64,000 bases of DNA from the NCBI RefSeq assembly GCF_001039355.2, contig NW_019776075.1:41341-105340 (forward strand), in the 5' to 3' direction. Source of the DNA: Lingula anatina (taxonomy: Eukaryota; Brachiopoda; Lingulata; Lingulida; Lingulidae). The position numbers and the translations under genes are program-made. Below are positions 10,601 to 23,107 of the stretch, piece by piece. Numbering within the stretch: the stretch's first letter is position 1; the number at the start of each line of letters is the position of its first letter. The notes beneath the pieces are model-generated. The model was given only the letters and a program-made list of their open reading frames with translations, had not been told where the DNA came from and did no database searches.

Positions 10601-13600
10601 GAGTGGCAAATGAATTGTACGAGTGTATGTTGTATAAATCACTTTTTAAACAGAAGCAATGCGATTTTTTAACTTTTAAATAAAAATACGTGACAAAGAA
10701 GGCAAATATCATTTAAGAACATCATTATAAAAACCAACCAACAAACAAAATAATAAATAAATAAATAAGAATTAAGCCCTAGCTTTTGAAACAAACGACC
10801 TACTGCTACATATGTGCCCATCTCCTATGAAACCACGTTGACAGGTGCAGGTATAGTCACCATTGGTATTGGTACAGCTAGCTGCGGAGCTGCAGTTGTT
10901 GGTTGTTTGGCATTCATCAATATCATTACAGTTATAGCCATCACCGGTGTAGCCAGACTTACAAGAGCAGGTATAGCCACCATTGGTATTGGTACAACTA
11001 GCTGAGGAGCTGCAGTTGTTGGTTGTTTGGCATTCATCAATATCATTACAGTTGTAGCCATCACCGGTGAAGCCAGAATTACAAGAGCAGGTATAGCCAC
11101 TGTTGGTATTGGTACAGCTAGCTGCGGAGCTGCAGTTGTTGGTTGTTTGGCATTCATCAATATCATTACAGTTGTAGCCATCACCGGTGAAGCCAGAATT
11201 ACAAGAGCAGGCATACCCACCGTTGGTATTGGTACAACTAGCTGAGGAGCTGCAGGTGTTGGTTGTTTTGCATTCATCAATATCATTACAGTTGTAGCCA
11301 TCACCGGTGTACCCAGAATTACAAGAGCAGGTATAGCCACCGTTGGTATTGGTACAGCTAGCTGCAGAGCTGCAGTTGTTGGTTGTTTGNAAGGGGCTAC
11401 TTAGTTGCAGGGGCTGTGTTGTTTTTCTGAGGAAACGTTCAATTGACATCAATTAATATTGAACACAGTTTCAAATTTAAAAGTACTCGTTTCGTCTCGT
11501 TAAACATCCAGTAGGGATCGGTAGAGTCTGGGGAATAATTAAGTTATATACGTTGTTTCAAGGCATACATACTCTGACATCCCACTGAGCTGTTCCACCT
11601 GCCGTTTGGAAAACATTCTATGGTGAATGAGGTGCTGGAATTAAACCTGTACCCGGGCGCACACACAAAGTGCGCTCTTCTTAAGTCGGTCGTTGACTCG
11701 AATACTTTGATGCTGTGTTCCATCGCGGGGTCTGGGCACGGTAAAGCTGAAAGAAAACAATAAAATTTCATGGACTATTTTTCTATTTTCCCCTGTTTGT
11801 AAATGTAACGTTCGCCCATCTTTTGCTTGAGTATATCAACTGTTTGCCCAGTAAAAAAAATTTCAAGTCATTCTAGAAGTTTTCAAGTCATTCTAGAAGA
11901 AGTTTTTTATTATACATCAAACCCCCTATCCCCGGTATCGTTTCTTCAGAACCGTCACACAATAAAGTTGATCTTGATACTGATCTGCATACCGTATTCA
12001 CAAAGAAAATGTTTGCCAGAATGGTCACAGTTCTGAGCCCACAGGGAATAGTTTGAGGTCTTCACTATCTGTGCACATTCCCCAGTAGCAGACGACTGGT
12101 TTGTCGCCCACAGATCATCTTCTACAGATGCACCTAAATAACAATATCATTAATTCAGTTTTGAATTCAATAAAATAAGAATCCATATAATTAGAAATGA
12201 AGTATAATTCACTTATTTCCTGATAATTATGTGATTTGTTTCTTAAAAGTACCCCTGGGAGAAAGGTTGTCAAAACTGTTGCCAAGGGACACCTGCTATC
12301 TTTTGGCACTGTATGTGGTGTTTGAAATAAGGAATGGGATCAAGTGAAGTGTGAAAACAGCTTAAATATATATGTGCTATTAACAATTCCTTGTGATGTA
12401 TATATCTAGAATTAAATTTATTATTTTTCTTTTGCAATTTGATAAAGAAATATAAACAGAATTTATATGTGCCACTACATTCAGCCTATATTGACAAAAT
12501 TTACCATTCAGCCACCAGAAGATGCTCTTCTTGTTCCGGTTCCACCATCCACCCAGCCAGTAATTAGCACTGTACCCTGACTCATTAATGAATTTCACCA
12601 GGAATTCGTGGGTCTCCAAGTCATCAATTCTAGCCAGATTCCCAGGGTGACCAAATGTGTTCTGGCACATGTTCTGAGATGTGTTCCAGTCATTGTTGCT
12701 TTTTATCAACAGGAAACAGGTCTTGTTTTGGAAGGTTGTTCTTGGGTAAGTGTCATTTTCGTGTTTTATCCGGCTGTTGCATGGACCAACTGTAAGAGTT
12801 TAACACATTACCTCAAAACGATCGAGATATCTTGGCACAGATTTGCACGTGATACATGTAACTATTTGATGAAACCCTCCAATTTGCCTTAAATTGAAAG
12901 GTCTCGCCCACAGTGCACTATGCGTCTATTTAGAATAAAACTGCATATTTTCAGAACTTATGTTATGAATAGCTCATCCATTGAAAAAATCTTGCAAGTG
13001 ACGCACAGAAGCAATTTTAACAAAATTGGGAAATCTTGGAACGATCTATGATATATGCTTGAACAATTATAATTTGAAAATACAATACCTAATCTGTATA
13101 CGTGTCACTGCAACACACGTGTTCTTATTCCCAACGTGTATAGTGCTCAGTGCATATAATATGATTATTATTACTTTACTTGTCGATGCCTACCAAACTG
13201 ACAAATGGCCCCTGCTGGCATCCTGTATCTGTCCTCGTCATTGTCTCGTTGTATTCTGGTGTCCTGCTCGTCATTCCAGTCGTAGAAAAATTTGGACATC
13301 ATGTTCAAACGATTTTCACCGCCTTTCAAGTCATTGGGCTCCCCGGGGGCCCACTTGTACCACCCTATCGGTTTTGTGTCTGGGGAACAGAAATAGCATG
13401 TAATAGTATACAATTCATGATTTAACCTGAATTTTATACTTTATACATTTATAAGTAGTTAATTAAAGACAAAAATAATACGGTAAAAATGCACGATTGA
13501 ATATTTTGTCCTAAAATATAATTCTTTTCAAACCTCTTCGGTTCTTTTAAAAGATAAAATGTCGATTAATTTTAATTTTTGAAAACACCTAAGGGGGGAC

Positions 13601-14762
13601 CTCCTTGTTAAAAAAATTCAATACAATCCAAATTTTATACAATGTTCGGAATTAGAGACGTTTAAACATTTTATTAATTTCTAACATTTTCTGCTTACCG
13701 TTCAACCAGTACCAACTCTTTAGTTTTCTCGCTCCCACCCAGTATTGTTCTTGGCTTAGGGCTGCAGTCCTGCTCAACTCCCGCAGGAAATCTATGTCTT
13801 TTACAATCAGCAAGCTGGCGTTTCGTTTCTCGCAGTTTTGCCTTGCGTCCCGCCATGTTAGTTTCTCGGCGTTCGGTACAACTAAAACACACGTGCTGCG
13901 CACTTGCACACCCCCATATGGACAAAACTGTCCTGCTGTATAAATAAATAAATGAATGAATAAATAAATGAATAAATAAAAATTAAATAAACAAATAAAC
14001 GGTTCTACCCGTATATCAGCTTAATTATTTAACTGTGATTAACTTCTTTTCCTTGCGATTGTTAGAAAGAACGATTCGTTAAATCGTTATTTAAGCCATC
14101 GCCTTGCCCCCATCCCTCCATCCACCCTCACCATTTAATCCCTATCAGAGACTGGGTTCCCATACCTAGATCGATCTAACAGGATCTATCCATCTCCGAG
14201 GGGTTTCTTGCTAAATTGCTTTCAGTTTAAGCGGCTCGGATGTCTGGCACGCCTACTGAAGCCGCTAAACGATAATTAATTACCCCCTAGGCGTGACAGA
14301 CATCTAAGCCGCTTAATGTAAATGCAATTTAGGGAGAATCCCCTTGGAGATAGTTCGATCCACAGTTAGTACGATAAGGTCTGGGAATGGTCCCAAAGTC
14401 TTAGAGCGTCGGTGTGCTCAGGCGGTCAAAAGAAAACCTGACTGTAATTTCACATCATATTTATAGCTAGTTGTCACACCTTTTATACTTAATCATACAA
14501 GGTGGTAATTAATCAGTTACGTAACGTACATACATGTAGGCCCTATACTATAATCGATAATAGCAAGTTGAATTTTAAACGAAAGGCGCCTTACATATTA
14601 ACGCACTGATAAAGGAATGACATTTTTCTCTTTGCCGCTGATGGGTACTCCAAGAAATCTCCTTAATCTCATTTGAAATAACCCCTTACCTCCATCGATA
14701 GATCTGATGAAAATGTTTAAAACAACAACTGATACTATGTTCACAACAATTGGATTCTGCAT
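7631..14762 (-). CDS. Gene B: CTLD-CTLD-CCP-EGF transmembrane receptor with ITIM-like/NPxY tail
   Basis: Exons in transcript order: 14762-14690 (signal peptide, MQNPIVVNIVSVVVLNIFI), 13935-13699 and 13379-13194 (CTLD-1), 12789-12505 and 12133-11993 (CTLD-2), 11746-11573 (CCP), 11389-10804 (five EGFs, 5' edge lost in a gap at 11390), 10429-10376 and 9993-9919 (stalk), 9681-9594 (TM), 9304-9171 and 7737-7631 (tail, stop TAA). About 713 codons are visible. CTLD-1 has EPND and DWND without the second Cys pair. CTLD-2 keeps that pair (GECAQ, QNCDH) but has QSS where EPN would be. The TM segment is followed by basic YRKHR. The tail reads ESIYTTV then ENPTY: an ITIM-like motif and an NPxY endocytic/PTB motif. 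The last exon (GSRPFLEDS...) is homologous to the last exons of C, E and G but has no Tyr. Predicted type I glycan-binding receptor. Intron 1 is about 750 bp and the last intron about 1.4 kb, each with a MITE. Confidence 0.87.
8942..9155. mobile_element. PIF/Harbinger-like MITE in last intron of gene B
   Basis: A 214-bp foldback element whose ends (GACCCCATTCCCAGA and the complement of TCTGGGAATACGCCC) are imperfect inverted repeats. It is flanked on both sides by TAA (8939-8941 and 9156-9158), the target-site size and sequence typical of PIF/Harbinger MITEs. It is clearly related to 36043-36267 through shared internal blocks such as AATCTAGTGAGACTCCCCAC. No coding capacity. Confidence 0.7.
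10143..10329. mobile_element. hAT-like foldback MITE in a gene B stalk intron
   Basis: A 187-bp element with about 45-bp near-perfect terminal inverted repeats (left GGCCGCATTCAAAACAGCGG, right complement TGACCGCATTCACAACAGCGG in part). It is bounded by a perfect 8-bp direct repeat CAATCACA at 10135-10142 and 10330-10337. An 8-bp target duplication is the hAT hallmark. It sits in the intron between exons 10429-10376 and 9993-9919. Confidence 0.75.
10804..11389 (-). repeat. EGF array of gene B (five repeats, truncated by a gap)
   Basis: Five 120-bp units read on the minus strand as cbEGF domains (NDIDEC starts). The last transcribed unit is diverged (CQRGFIGDGHIC) and ends in a phase-1 donor at 10803-10802. 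The array stops abruptly at a single N (11390) inside a repeat. The sequence beyond it (11391 on) is unrelated intron-like DNA, so an unknown number of units and the exon acceptor are missing. Confidence 0.9.
11390..11390. other. Single-N assembly join inside EGF exon of gene B
   Basis: One N separates the middle of an EGF codon block from non-repeat DNA. It marks a scaffold join rather than a real one-base uncertainty. The true repeat number of gene B cannot be read from this assembly. Confidence 0.8.
14149..14400. mobile_element. Foldback MITE related to the PIF-like family, intron 1 of gene B
   Basis: About 250 bp with inverted ends built on TTCCCA...AGATCGATC and their complement, plus the TAATTACCCCCT block seen in 8942-9155 and 36043-36267. 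It is more diverged than those two and I could not confirm a TAA target duplication, so the boundaries are approximate. Confidence 0.5.
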
Positions 14763-17596
14763 GTTGTGGTGAACGGCTGTGTAATTGTCTAAAATGTCGG
14801 TATTTAATTACACAACTGCTGTTAGGCAATCTCCAGGCCATGTAAAACAATAGGGTTATCGGTGTAATTAAGTGATTATATGGTGATAATAATCGGGAAA
14901 TCTCATGTTTGTGATTATTCAATTGTTCCCCGGCATTGTTGCGAGGCAACTCCCTACTACACGGAACAACTGTTAAAGGATATCAAGGTATATTTTGCTA
15001 TCTTTTTACAGGTAGAATGGATTAAAACCAAATGTGATGCCCAAGATCTTTAAAAAATCCATTGTAGTATGTTGTTTTTATTTAAAATTTATTTTTGATA
15101 CGTAGGCTTCCCATCGAGATAATGAATTTCACCCAAAGATTATAAAAGGCATTTGCTACTACGTATACAGCCCAACATTTTGTCCAAGTGGATTAATTTT
15201 TTACCAGGTGTTATTACTTTTCCCAGTTATTAAAATCACCTACACATACTGTAAGTGGCTAAGTGACTTATCAGAAATTGAAAACATTATAGACAATGAG
15301 CTCTAACAACTCCTTGTTATAGATAAGTGTGATAGTAAATATTAAAACACCAAAGTTTCAGCTGATGTAACATTTATTCATAATGTTTTACCACAGGCAG
15401 CAATTAAAAAATAAAGAAAAGAATTAATGAAAAAATAAATAAATAAAATTCCCTTTCTTTCAGATAAACCTCTCCCCTCCTCCCCCCCGCCATCTCCACG
15501 TGTGTTACATCAACGTATGTTATCCCGTACACTACAGGACCAGAGAGAATATAGTCCCAACACAGTCTTTTAAAGAAGAGGTGCACTCGGACTAAACATT
15601 ATCATCGTCTACATACACCAGTACCAACATGTGTTGTGGTGATTTAGGATTAGATTAACGCATGTTTAGATCTACCTAATCTGCACTTTTAGATAGACTT
15701 CGTTTATTACCAATGAGCCGACCATATTTAAACAAAATCTCCTGGATGATAAATGTCAAGAGACAAGACAAAACGTCATAGTTCATGGGAATACACATAT
15801 ACTGTATGTACATTTTTACAATTTTGTTTTGGTTGAGTATTACCAAGTTTCATGACATTTAAAAAAGAATTGATTTACCTACAATGTGTCTATTATATTT
15901 AAGTATTCCACGTACGATGAATTATTCACCCCCCCCCCCAGGGTGGCCAACACTACCCACACCAACTGTTGCTACCCAGTCTCCAAGCTCAGCACCGATA
16001 TTATTCACGTCTCCCAAACAGACGGGTGTGTCACGCGGTTCTAATCAACCAGATATTGTATTTGGCCAAGACAAACCGGGTCCCTAAGACACGAGATTAC
16101 CCTAATCTACTCACGGAGATACCACCGTTTCCCACCCGATATGGCGAAGATATCGCCTTAACACCTCTATCGGCCAACTCTCCCTTTCGTCCTTGCTGTA
16201 GACAGTGTGGCCTTCATTTGTCTTTGTGTTTGCAGATCAGTGTCCTCATATTTCCTTGTACATCATTTCGGATTTAGGCAAAGGCAACCAAAATGCCCCT
16301 TTTAAAATAGTGCGAAGCAAAATTTCGATTTTAATGAAAAGAACTTTTGTAGAAGTTTAATTGAATTAAAACTAGAATAAATAAATAAATAAATAAATAA
16401 ATGGTTATAAAACATGGTGCGAGTCTAAGTCTGGTACTCGGTAGAATTATGTTCTCTAGAAAATAGTAAATGTAATTTAAAGAAGACTGGGCAATATACA
16501 TGTATGTTCGGGTCAAAATTCCGTTTGCAATTTAGTTTAGCTACTAGTCCCACTTTGTCAATGTCACAATGACCACTCGGCTGTTTTTGACCAGTTTAGG
16601 GTAGGGGGTGGGGCTTCTTGTCGGCCTCTGGAACTTTTTCTGATACACGTACATGTACGAAACCAAAACTGGCTTCAATTTATAGTTTATGCTGTAAGTC
16701 CAATGGTGGATTTTTAAGCAATGCATTTTTTAAAAACAATTCCGTAAATGTGTGTTATGACAGATCTTTATTTGATTGTTCGTTTATCTATTTCTACTAA
16801 TATCATACTAGCACGTACTGATTTATTTAATCATTTATCTAAAATTCATTGATGACATTAAAAAAAAAAAAAAGCAAAATTTAAAATTTTACACAGACCA
16901 ACAGACGAATATCAATACGTTATATTAGAAAATCTAAGACAAGGGCTATATCACGAAATGTTTGCGGTTGTATTGTTACATAATTGTGGGGAGAGGAACC
17001 CTGAGTTTAAGACTACCAATATGAGGATTTTCCATTTTTCCAGCAAGTCCTATTCAATATGGCACTAGCGTGGCCATGGTGACGGCAGATGTGGTTTTTC
17101 ATTGGACAGTGAAACTCCGGGTGTGGCACAGCTGACATCCCTCTGAACAGATAAATGGCCGATTTCTGGCTAATTATACGTTCCACTTACTGTATCTTTG
17201 GAACAAAAGATAGAATTACGGATTAGGGCATTCTTTCTTATTCATTCGCTGATTACGTTTATCACTGTTAACCGCAATTACCACAATCAGTCATGTTTTC
17301 AGAGGTAATTTTCTCTGAATATGAAGTTAGAAAATTTATATGTTAGAGTAAGCAGGGGCATGCGCTTGGTCCCTATTGAAAGCCCCATTCACCTTTCTTG
17401 ATTGGCACCCCCTTCCCACAACAGATGCACACACCTCCCTCTAACTGCTGCTAACCACTAGTAAGTGTAAGTCACCTCAAACAGCGTCCATGGAACAGGC
17501 CCAGTTTACACAAAGATACCACAGGTGAAGGTCTGAGAGATTCAAATAAGATAAAGGAACTGTCGACACAGGTGCATTTCACAAATTGCAGACAAC
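14763..17596. other. Divergent intergenic region between gene B (minus) and gene C (plus)
   Basis: 2.8 kb between two head-to-head genes, where strand orientation switches in the cluster. It contains AAAT/AATA simple tracts (15410-15450, 16375-16402), a C-run at 15930 and an A-run at 16860. No module exons are visible on either strand. It should contain the promoters of both B and C. Confidence 0.6.
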
Positions 17597-18207
17597 ATGG
17601 ATTCTTATGCCGCATTTATACTGTTTTTCATATTTCTGCATCTCGGAAAGACAGGTAGTTTGATGCTATTTATTTTTTAAATAAGTATGTACAAATGGGA
17701 CATAATTTTGATGAGTTATATTTAGTGTTTTGCGTGCATTAACTTATTTAATTTTACTTAATTTAACTTAATTAATTTTGAACGGTACATATACATTATG
17801 TACGTTACATTGTATACTAATTTCTCACTTTTTTAGCTTCTAATAATCTCAATTCTTAATAAGCTGTTTTTCCCTTTCAACTTGCTTAGATTTTTTATTG
17901 CAGCACGATTTTATAATGCTTTTGCGCTGTCTTATTCTCCCAGAACTAATCTGTGATGACTCTATGGTGACACTTCCCAACGGTTTGTGTTTACAACTCC
18001 ACAAAGTCAGCACAACATGGACAAAGGCAAGGGTGGCGTGTCAGAAACAAAATGGTTCCTTGGTGGCAATCTCCAATAACACGGTGGACTCTTTCATACG
18101 GAAATATCTCAATGGAAGTAAAGTAACGGCAGATGTATGGTTAGGGGCAAAAACTCGGAAGAGATGGTTTTGGAAAGACGGTGAGTGATAAGTTCAGAGG
18201 TTGGATA

Positions 18208-18238
<31 letters not shown>

Positions 18239-21200
18239 TATATGAATAGTGTGTATGTGAATCTATCTATGTACTTTTCTAATATTTCATTATTATTCTA
18301 ACTCGCGTTGTGAAGGAAAAATAATTGATTATTCCCTTAATTCATTTAACCGAAAAAAAAACAAGAGATAACAAATTACATCTGACGGTTTGAGACATTT
18401 TATTGAAATATTTGAACAAGAATTGCGAACAAACTACATCTAACGCCTGGGGCCTCTTTTCCCAGAACTTATAAGTACGAACTAAGCTGATTTTACGAAG
18501 CCAAAACATATCTAGATTTTTATGGGCCTCTATAGGACCCCCCCTCACCCGCTTTAGATTGACTTGTTATAAAATATTTTCCCTCATTTTCAGACGATTC
18601 AGAATTAACGTGGTTTGCCTGGGGGTTGGGAGAGCCAAACGATGATAACAGTGCAGAAGACTATGTGATGCTGTGGCAGAGAGCCGACTATTTATGGAAT
18701 GATCAACACGGCGACACTAAAGAAAATCACTTAGTCATTTCCAAATTTATATGCGAAGACAGTAAGAATTTTTCAAATTATAGTCATCAAGTTACGTAGA
18801 TGGTCTGAAATTTTCCGCTTGTTTACTACTATAATTAATTAAACCTGAATTTTAGATCAAATAACACTGGTCTTTATTTTTTAAAGTTTTAACGTGATAT
18901 CTAAATATGCTGCAAAAACCAAATCTAAAAAATCTAAATAAGTGTGTACTTGTGAATATTTTAATCACATTCCAGCAAATCGGCCCTGCTCCCAAAAAGA
19001 AGAATGCGCAGATAAAGGGCATGGTGTTTCAAGGTGTGTCTACCACAACGCAACCTGCTTTTACCTGGAGGGCCACTACGGAATCGGGACCAATACCAGC
19101 CACGCAAACCAAGTAGGTACAACATGGTCGGGTGCAGATGCAAGCTGTAAGGGTAAAAAAAAAAGACTAGCACACATAGAAAACTGGTCGACGCTGAATG
19201 CTTTACGACAACGCATTAGGGAGGATTACAATTTGGCGGGTAATTACTGGATTGGTGCAGTATGGGATAGAGAGCAAGGCGCCAAGTGGACCTGGGAAAA
19301 TGGTATCTTTTTACTTTCTATGGTGATAGTTTACATTTATTACCTCAACTCCCCCCCCCCAACTCGCTTTTTCTTTCCTTTTACTTGGAATACTCTTCTT
19401 ATTGAGTATAAAAATTGAGAACTCTTCCAAAGTCTTGCATGGCATTTTGCGGTAAGGCGAGACAATATTGGTAAGTTGATTAACGAGTGGCAATATACTG
19501 TATGGAAACAGGGTCGAGGTGGACGAAAATTATTTTTGTTTTTGTATGTCAGGGCTGCGATGTTTCAGAGCAAAAAATGAAAAATAAATAAATAAAACAA
19601 AGACGATATTAAGGCTTTTCCTGGGATCAGTTGCAATGCTCCACTTATCAAACCAATAGCTAGTGCATTGGCCATTAAAAACAGGTGCGGAAATACTGAT
19701 TTTCTCAAAATTGTGGTCTGTCCCACTCGTTAACCTAATTATCAAATTTATCTTGCCTGAAACACGCATAAAGTATATCGTATAGTGCAAAAATACGATT
19801 ATTCGAAAAAACCCTCAGAAGACACTTAATGGAAACTACATGATTAAACCATGAGCTTTTCAAATAATTTTCCATCAAAATGCAAACGTGCTTAGTTTAC
19901 AGCATCGAGTTAATATATATGGTTTCAACCTTTTAAACCACATATGTAGTGTTTTAATTTTTTTTAAGGGGAAGAAGTTAAGTATAGTAACTGGAACATC
20001 AAGCCTGTAGAGCAATCCAATGTCGTTAAAGCTGCCAAACTTAGCGCAGGGTTTGGATACAAATGGGACGCTGAAAACACAAACGCTGAAAACTATTACC
20101 TGTGTCAGTACGGTAGGTAACCAAAATGAATTCCATTCATCATAAGTGTATACAGAAAACAATTTACTTGATATGTGTTTTAAATGTTTCAATAAATTTC
20201 TGCAGCAGGCGAAAGAATTCAACGTGAGTTGTTATTGAGAGAGAGTTGCTCTTGTTTTATAGCAGATGTTTATATGTGCATATACCTTGCTCGTTGTCAC
20301 TGCCATGCCCTTACTGTCTCACGTTAAATAGCGTCAATACCAATTTACGTGTCAGTTATGTTACAGAACCAAGCATTGTGGTCACTACAACACCGGATTC
20401 CCAAACAACCAAAGGTTTATCGACTTTACAAACGACAACAACCAAGAGAAATCCAACCACCGTCCTGTCCAGCGGAGTGTCTTCCACAGAAGAGCCTCAA
20501 ACTGAGTCAAATCAGGTCGAGGCAATACGAACAACTAACGCGGAGCTTGATTTGACAACTGCCTTACTGAAAGATTTACTGTCCACGGCAACTCGTAAGT
20601 GTAACGTTTGAAGTCATGTGCAGCACTTTGTAAAACAGAATTTCATGTAGCTTTATGAAAAGGTAATCAAATGTTGAGTTTAAAAGTTAATTAAAAGATT
20701 GATTACTTTGCAAAAATTTAAAAAAACTAAAATACTGCTATTCAATAACACATGTACTTTTGCAGACATTGTAGTTGTAAAACCACCCAAAACAAAAGGA
20801 CTTTTCAATGTTTTGATATTTTATGTGTTATTCAATCATACATTGACTCAGATATCATCCCCCTTTTAACGTGTTTTACCGTTACTTTACTGAAAATGCA
20901 CACATTTTATATCTACTTTCCTCTAGCGGAACCCATTAGCAATGAGATCGCGGTGCTCGAAGATTTCTCTGCTTTGGAAGAAAATCAATATCAAAGTGAC
21001 CATGGTGGGTATAGTATTTGTTTAATGAATGGATAATAAGAAAACATCTGAACAAATAAATTATCAGAATTAACGTGGTCTCCATTTATGTTGGCATTAT
21101 TTTTTCGTACTGATTTATTTCAGGTTGGGGGCTAGCCGCGGCTATTGGAATCCCCGTCCTATTTGCAGCAATTGTGCTCACAGTGTTTTCAATCATTTAC

Positions 21201-22368
21201 ACAAAACGCAAGTAGGTACCGCGGGTATAGTATTTTATGATTAAATAAAAGTGACATGAATTTATGAATTAATTTTATATATATCTGTATATCTGTGAAG
21301 TATTTGCTGATTTGCATCAGCTTTGATAAACCACTGATCAACGAAACACCGTGTTTTGATTTTCATGCGGGAACTTAAATATAATATAATATAATATAAT
21401 ATAATATAATATAATATAATATAATAATATAATGTTGTAGATTTCTTGACTTGAATTTTAGTTTGTTTAATTGAAAAAAGCAGAAAGAGAACGTTAATAC
21501 TTGGCCAATTGGGTCACGTGACACACAGTATAATGGCAACGGTAAAAGTATCGAAATACTGACGTGCGTTTCAGGATGCACCCACTACGTGCGCGTCTTC
21601 TTGGGGACCTTTTCACTACGGTAGAGAACCCGCTGTACAAGGCGGGGCTGGAGGACAACCCCAACCCGACCATAGACAAACTGAAGTCTTACAAAGGTAA
21701 GAAGGACCAGTAAACGATGTTGATTTCAAAATGTAAATGTTAATGTTGGAATTGAAAAAATAAAATGGAAACCATTTCTTTCGAGTATTGTCTTTTATCA
21801 GACTGGCATTTTTTGATTTTTAAGTACCATTTTTGTTCTAAGACAAATATAAGAATGTGTCTTTACCAAATAGAATGTGAAAAAGTCACAATTAAATGTT
21901 TCAAATACAGTCTTTAGAACTGTTATATACATTCACATTTCTCTCAACACTCACATATACTGGTATGTATGCATTAAACCCCCTTCATTGCAATACCTGG
22001 TTCACACCGATATAGAGCTATTTTGATATATTCATGTCTCTAAATAAAACACCTCGGCATGGTGACAGTAATAACAACCTTACATCATCATTGCAGGACG
22101 GAGACCTTTTGCCCGAGATTATGATCACAGCAATGTCTATCAAGACCACAGAATAGATACCGTATCGGAATCTTGCACAGATCCGAGCCCCGTTCCGCTA
22201 AGCAACGAGATAGACAGTATCTATGACACCATTGAGAGCTGTACACAAGACACTATGTCGCCGATTTTCTCTGAGACCACTTGCACTGGTCAAAACCAGC
22301 CGATTGACAATCAGCGCCATCTATTTGGAAGTGTTGAAACTAGTGGAGGTGGCGGCGATGTTCACTGA
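17597..22368 (+). CDS. Gene C: two-CTLD short-stalk transmembrane receptor with ITIM-like tail
   Basis: Exons: 17597-17654 (signal peptide, MDSYAAFILFFIFLHLG), 17944-18180 and 18594-18761 (CTLD-1), 18976-19302 and 19969-20112 (CTLD-2), 20367-20594 (Thr/Ser-rich stalk), 20927-21004 (acidic stalk), 21124-21211 (TM), 21575-21696 and 22097-22368 (tail, stop TGA). The lengths sum to 574 codons in one frame, which supports the chain. CTLD-1 has WLGA, EPND and WND; the position of the usual second Cys is Tyr (EDYVMLW). CTLD-2 is the long type with extra N-terminal Cys, WIGAVW, and no EPN or WND. There is no CCP or EGF. The first tail motif has Phe for Tyr (DLFTTV) before ENPLY, but the last exon has SIYDTI, which fits the ITIM consensus. 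Predicted inhibitory or endocytic lectin receptor, by inference. An AATAAA at 22865-22870 is a candidate poly(A) signal. Confidence 0.9.
21378..21433. repeat. ATAAT microsatellite
   Basis: About eleven tandem copies of a 5-bp ATAAT unit in the intron between the TM exon and first tail exon of gene C. Confidence 0.95.
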
Positions 22369-23107
22369 GCGTATTCTAGCCTGACGCCTTCTTCAGATCG
22401 GAGCTGGCTACCGTCTTTTGCAGAAACTGATAGTTGAACATAAAGACTAACAGTTCATTGTCACGAAACACGTTATTGAAATGACGATAATTTGAATATA
22501 ATGATAAAACCAGATTTAAATGTCTGTACCTGTACGTCCGTCCAAAATCAAGGCGACTAACTTATTGTTTGCTTTTATTTAAGGTTTTATTCAATAAGAA
22601 AATTCATTAAATATTTCATCGTGATACGCCTCTTAAAACAATTGTCCATGTCGTTCTTTCCTTTTTTAGCTGTTTATTAAAAAAATTAACCTGTTAATAA
22701 ACCAAAGACAAAAATAATCTCATGATCTTTATATCGATATATCTGAATGCAAAGATTCGTTCGTCTCGAACATATCACATCGTGTCAACATGTCTCTTGT
22801 GTTTGTCATCTGCAATCTACTCTACAGAAAGTATTGGTTCTACGGGATAGCTGTATGAAAGTCCAATAAAGCTGTCATAATAATCTCCAAAATAAACCTT
22901 CCCTCAAAATTAGGTGGAGATATATTTTATTTTTAGCCCCCAGATAAACCTACCGAAAACAACAAACACTTGGTTACGTGGCCATCTTGGCTAAAGTTCT
23001 GACAGTGTAGCAGAGCTCTTATCGAATCTTTTTGCTATACTTATACACTGAAGATAGTCTAAGACACCATTTCTTATCCCATGCGGTGAGGTTGGTGAGC
23101 GCTGAAA
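22369..23107. other. Gene C 3' UTR and intergenic spacer to gene D
   Basis: After the stop of gene C there are several AT-rich stretches and a canonical AATAAA at 22865-22870. The next start codon (gene D) is only 240 bp further on. No other coding signal seen. Confidence 0.6.

Noticed and set aside
10825-11340. Long Ala/Val/Met-rich ORF in the EGF array of gene B (similar at 28036-28692, 48725-49279, 60527-61966)
   Set aside because: It is an alternative frame of the 120-bp EGF repeats; length being a multiple of three keeps every frame open. The EGF frame has the conserved Cys and splice context.
15884-16277. Pro-rich plus-strand ORFs around a C-run
   Set aside because: No splice sites or domain; the bias comes from the poly-C and low-complexity sequence.
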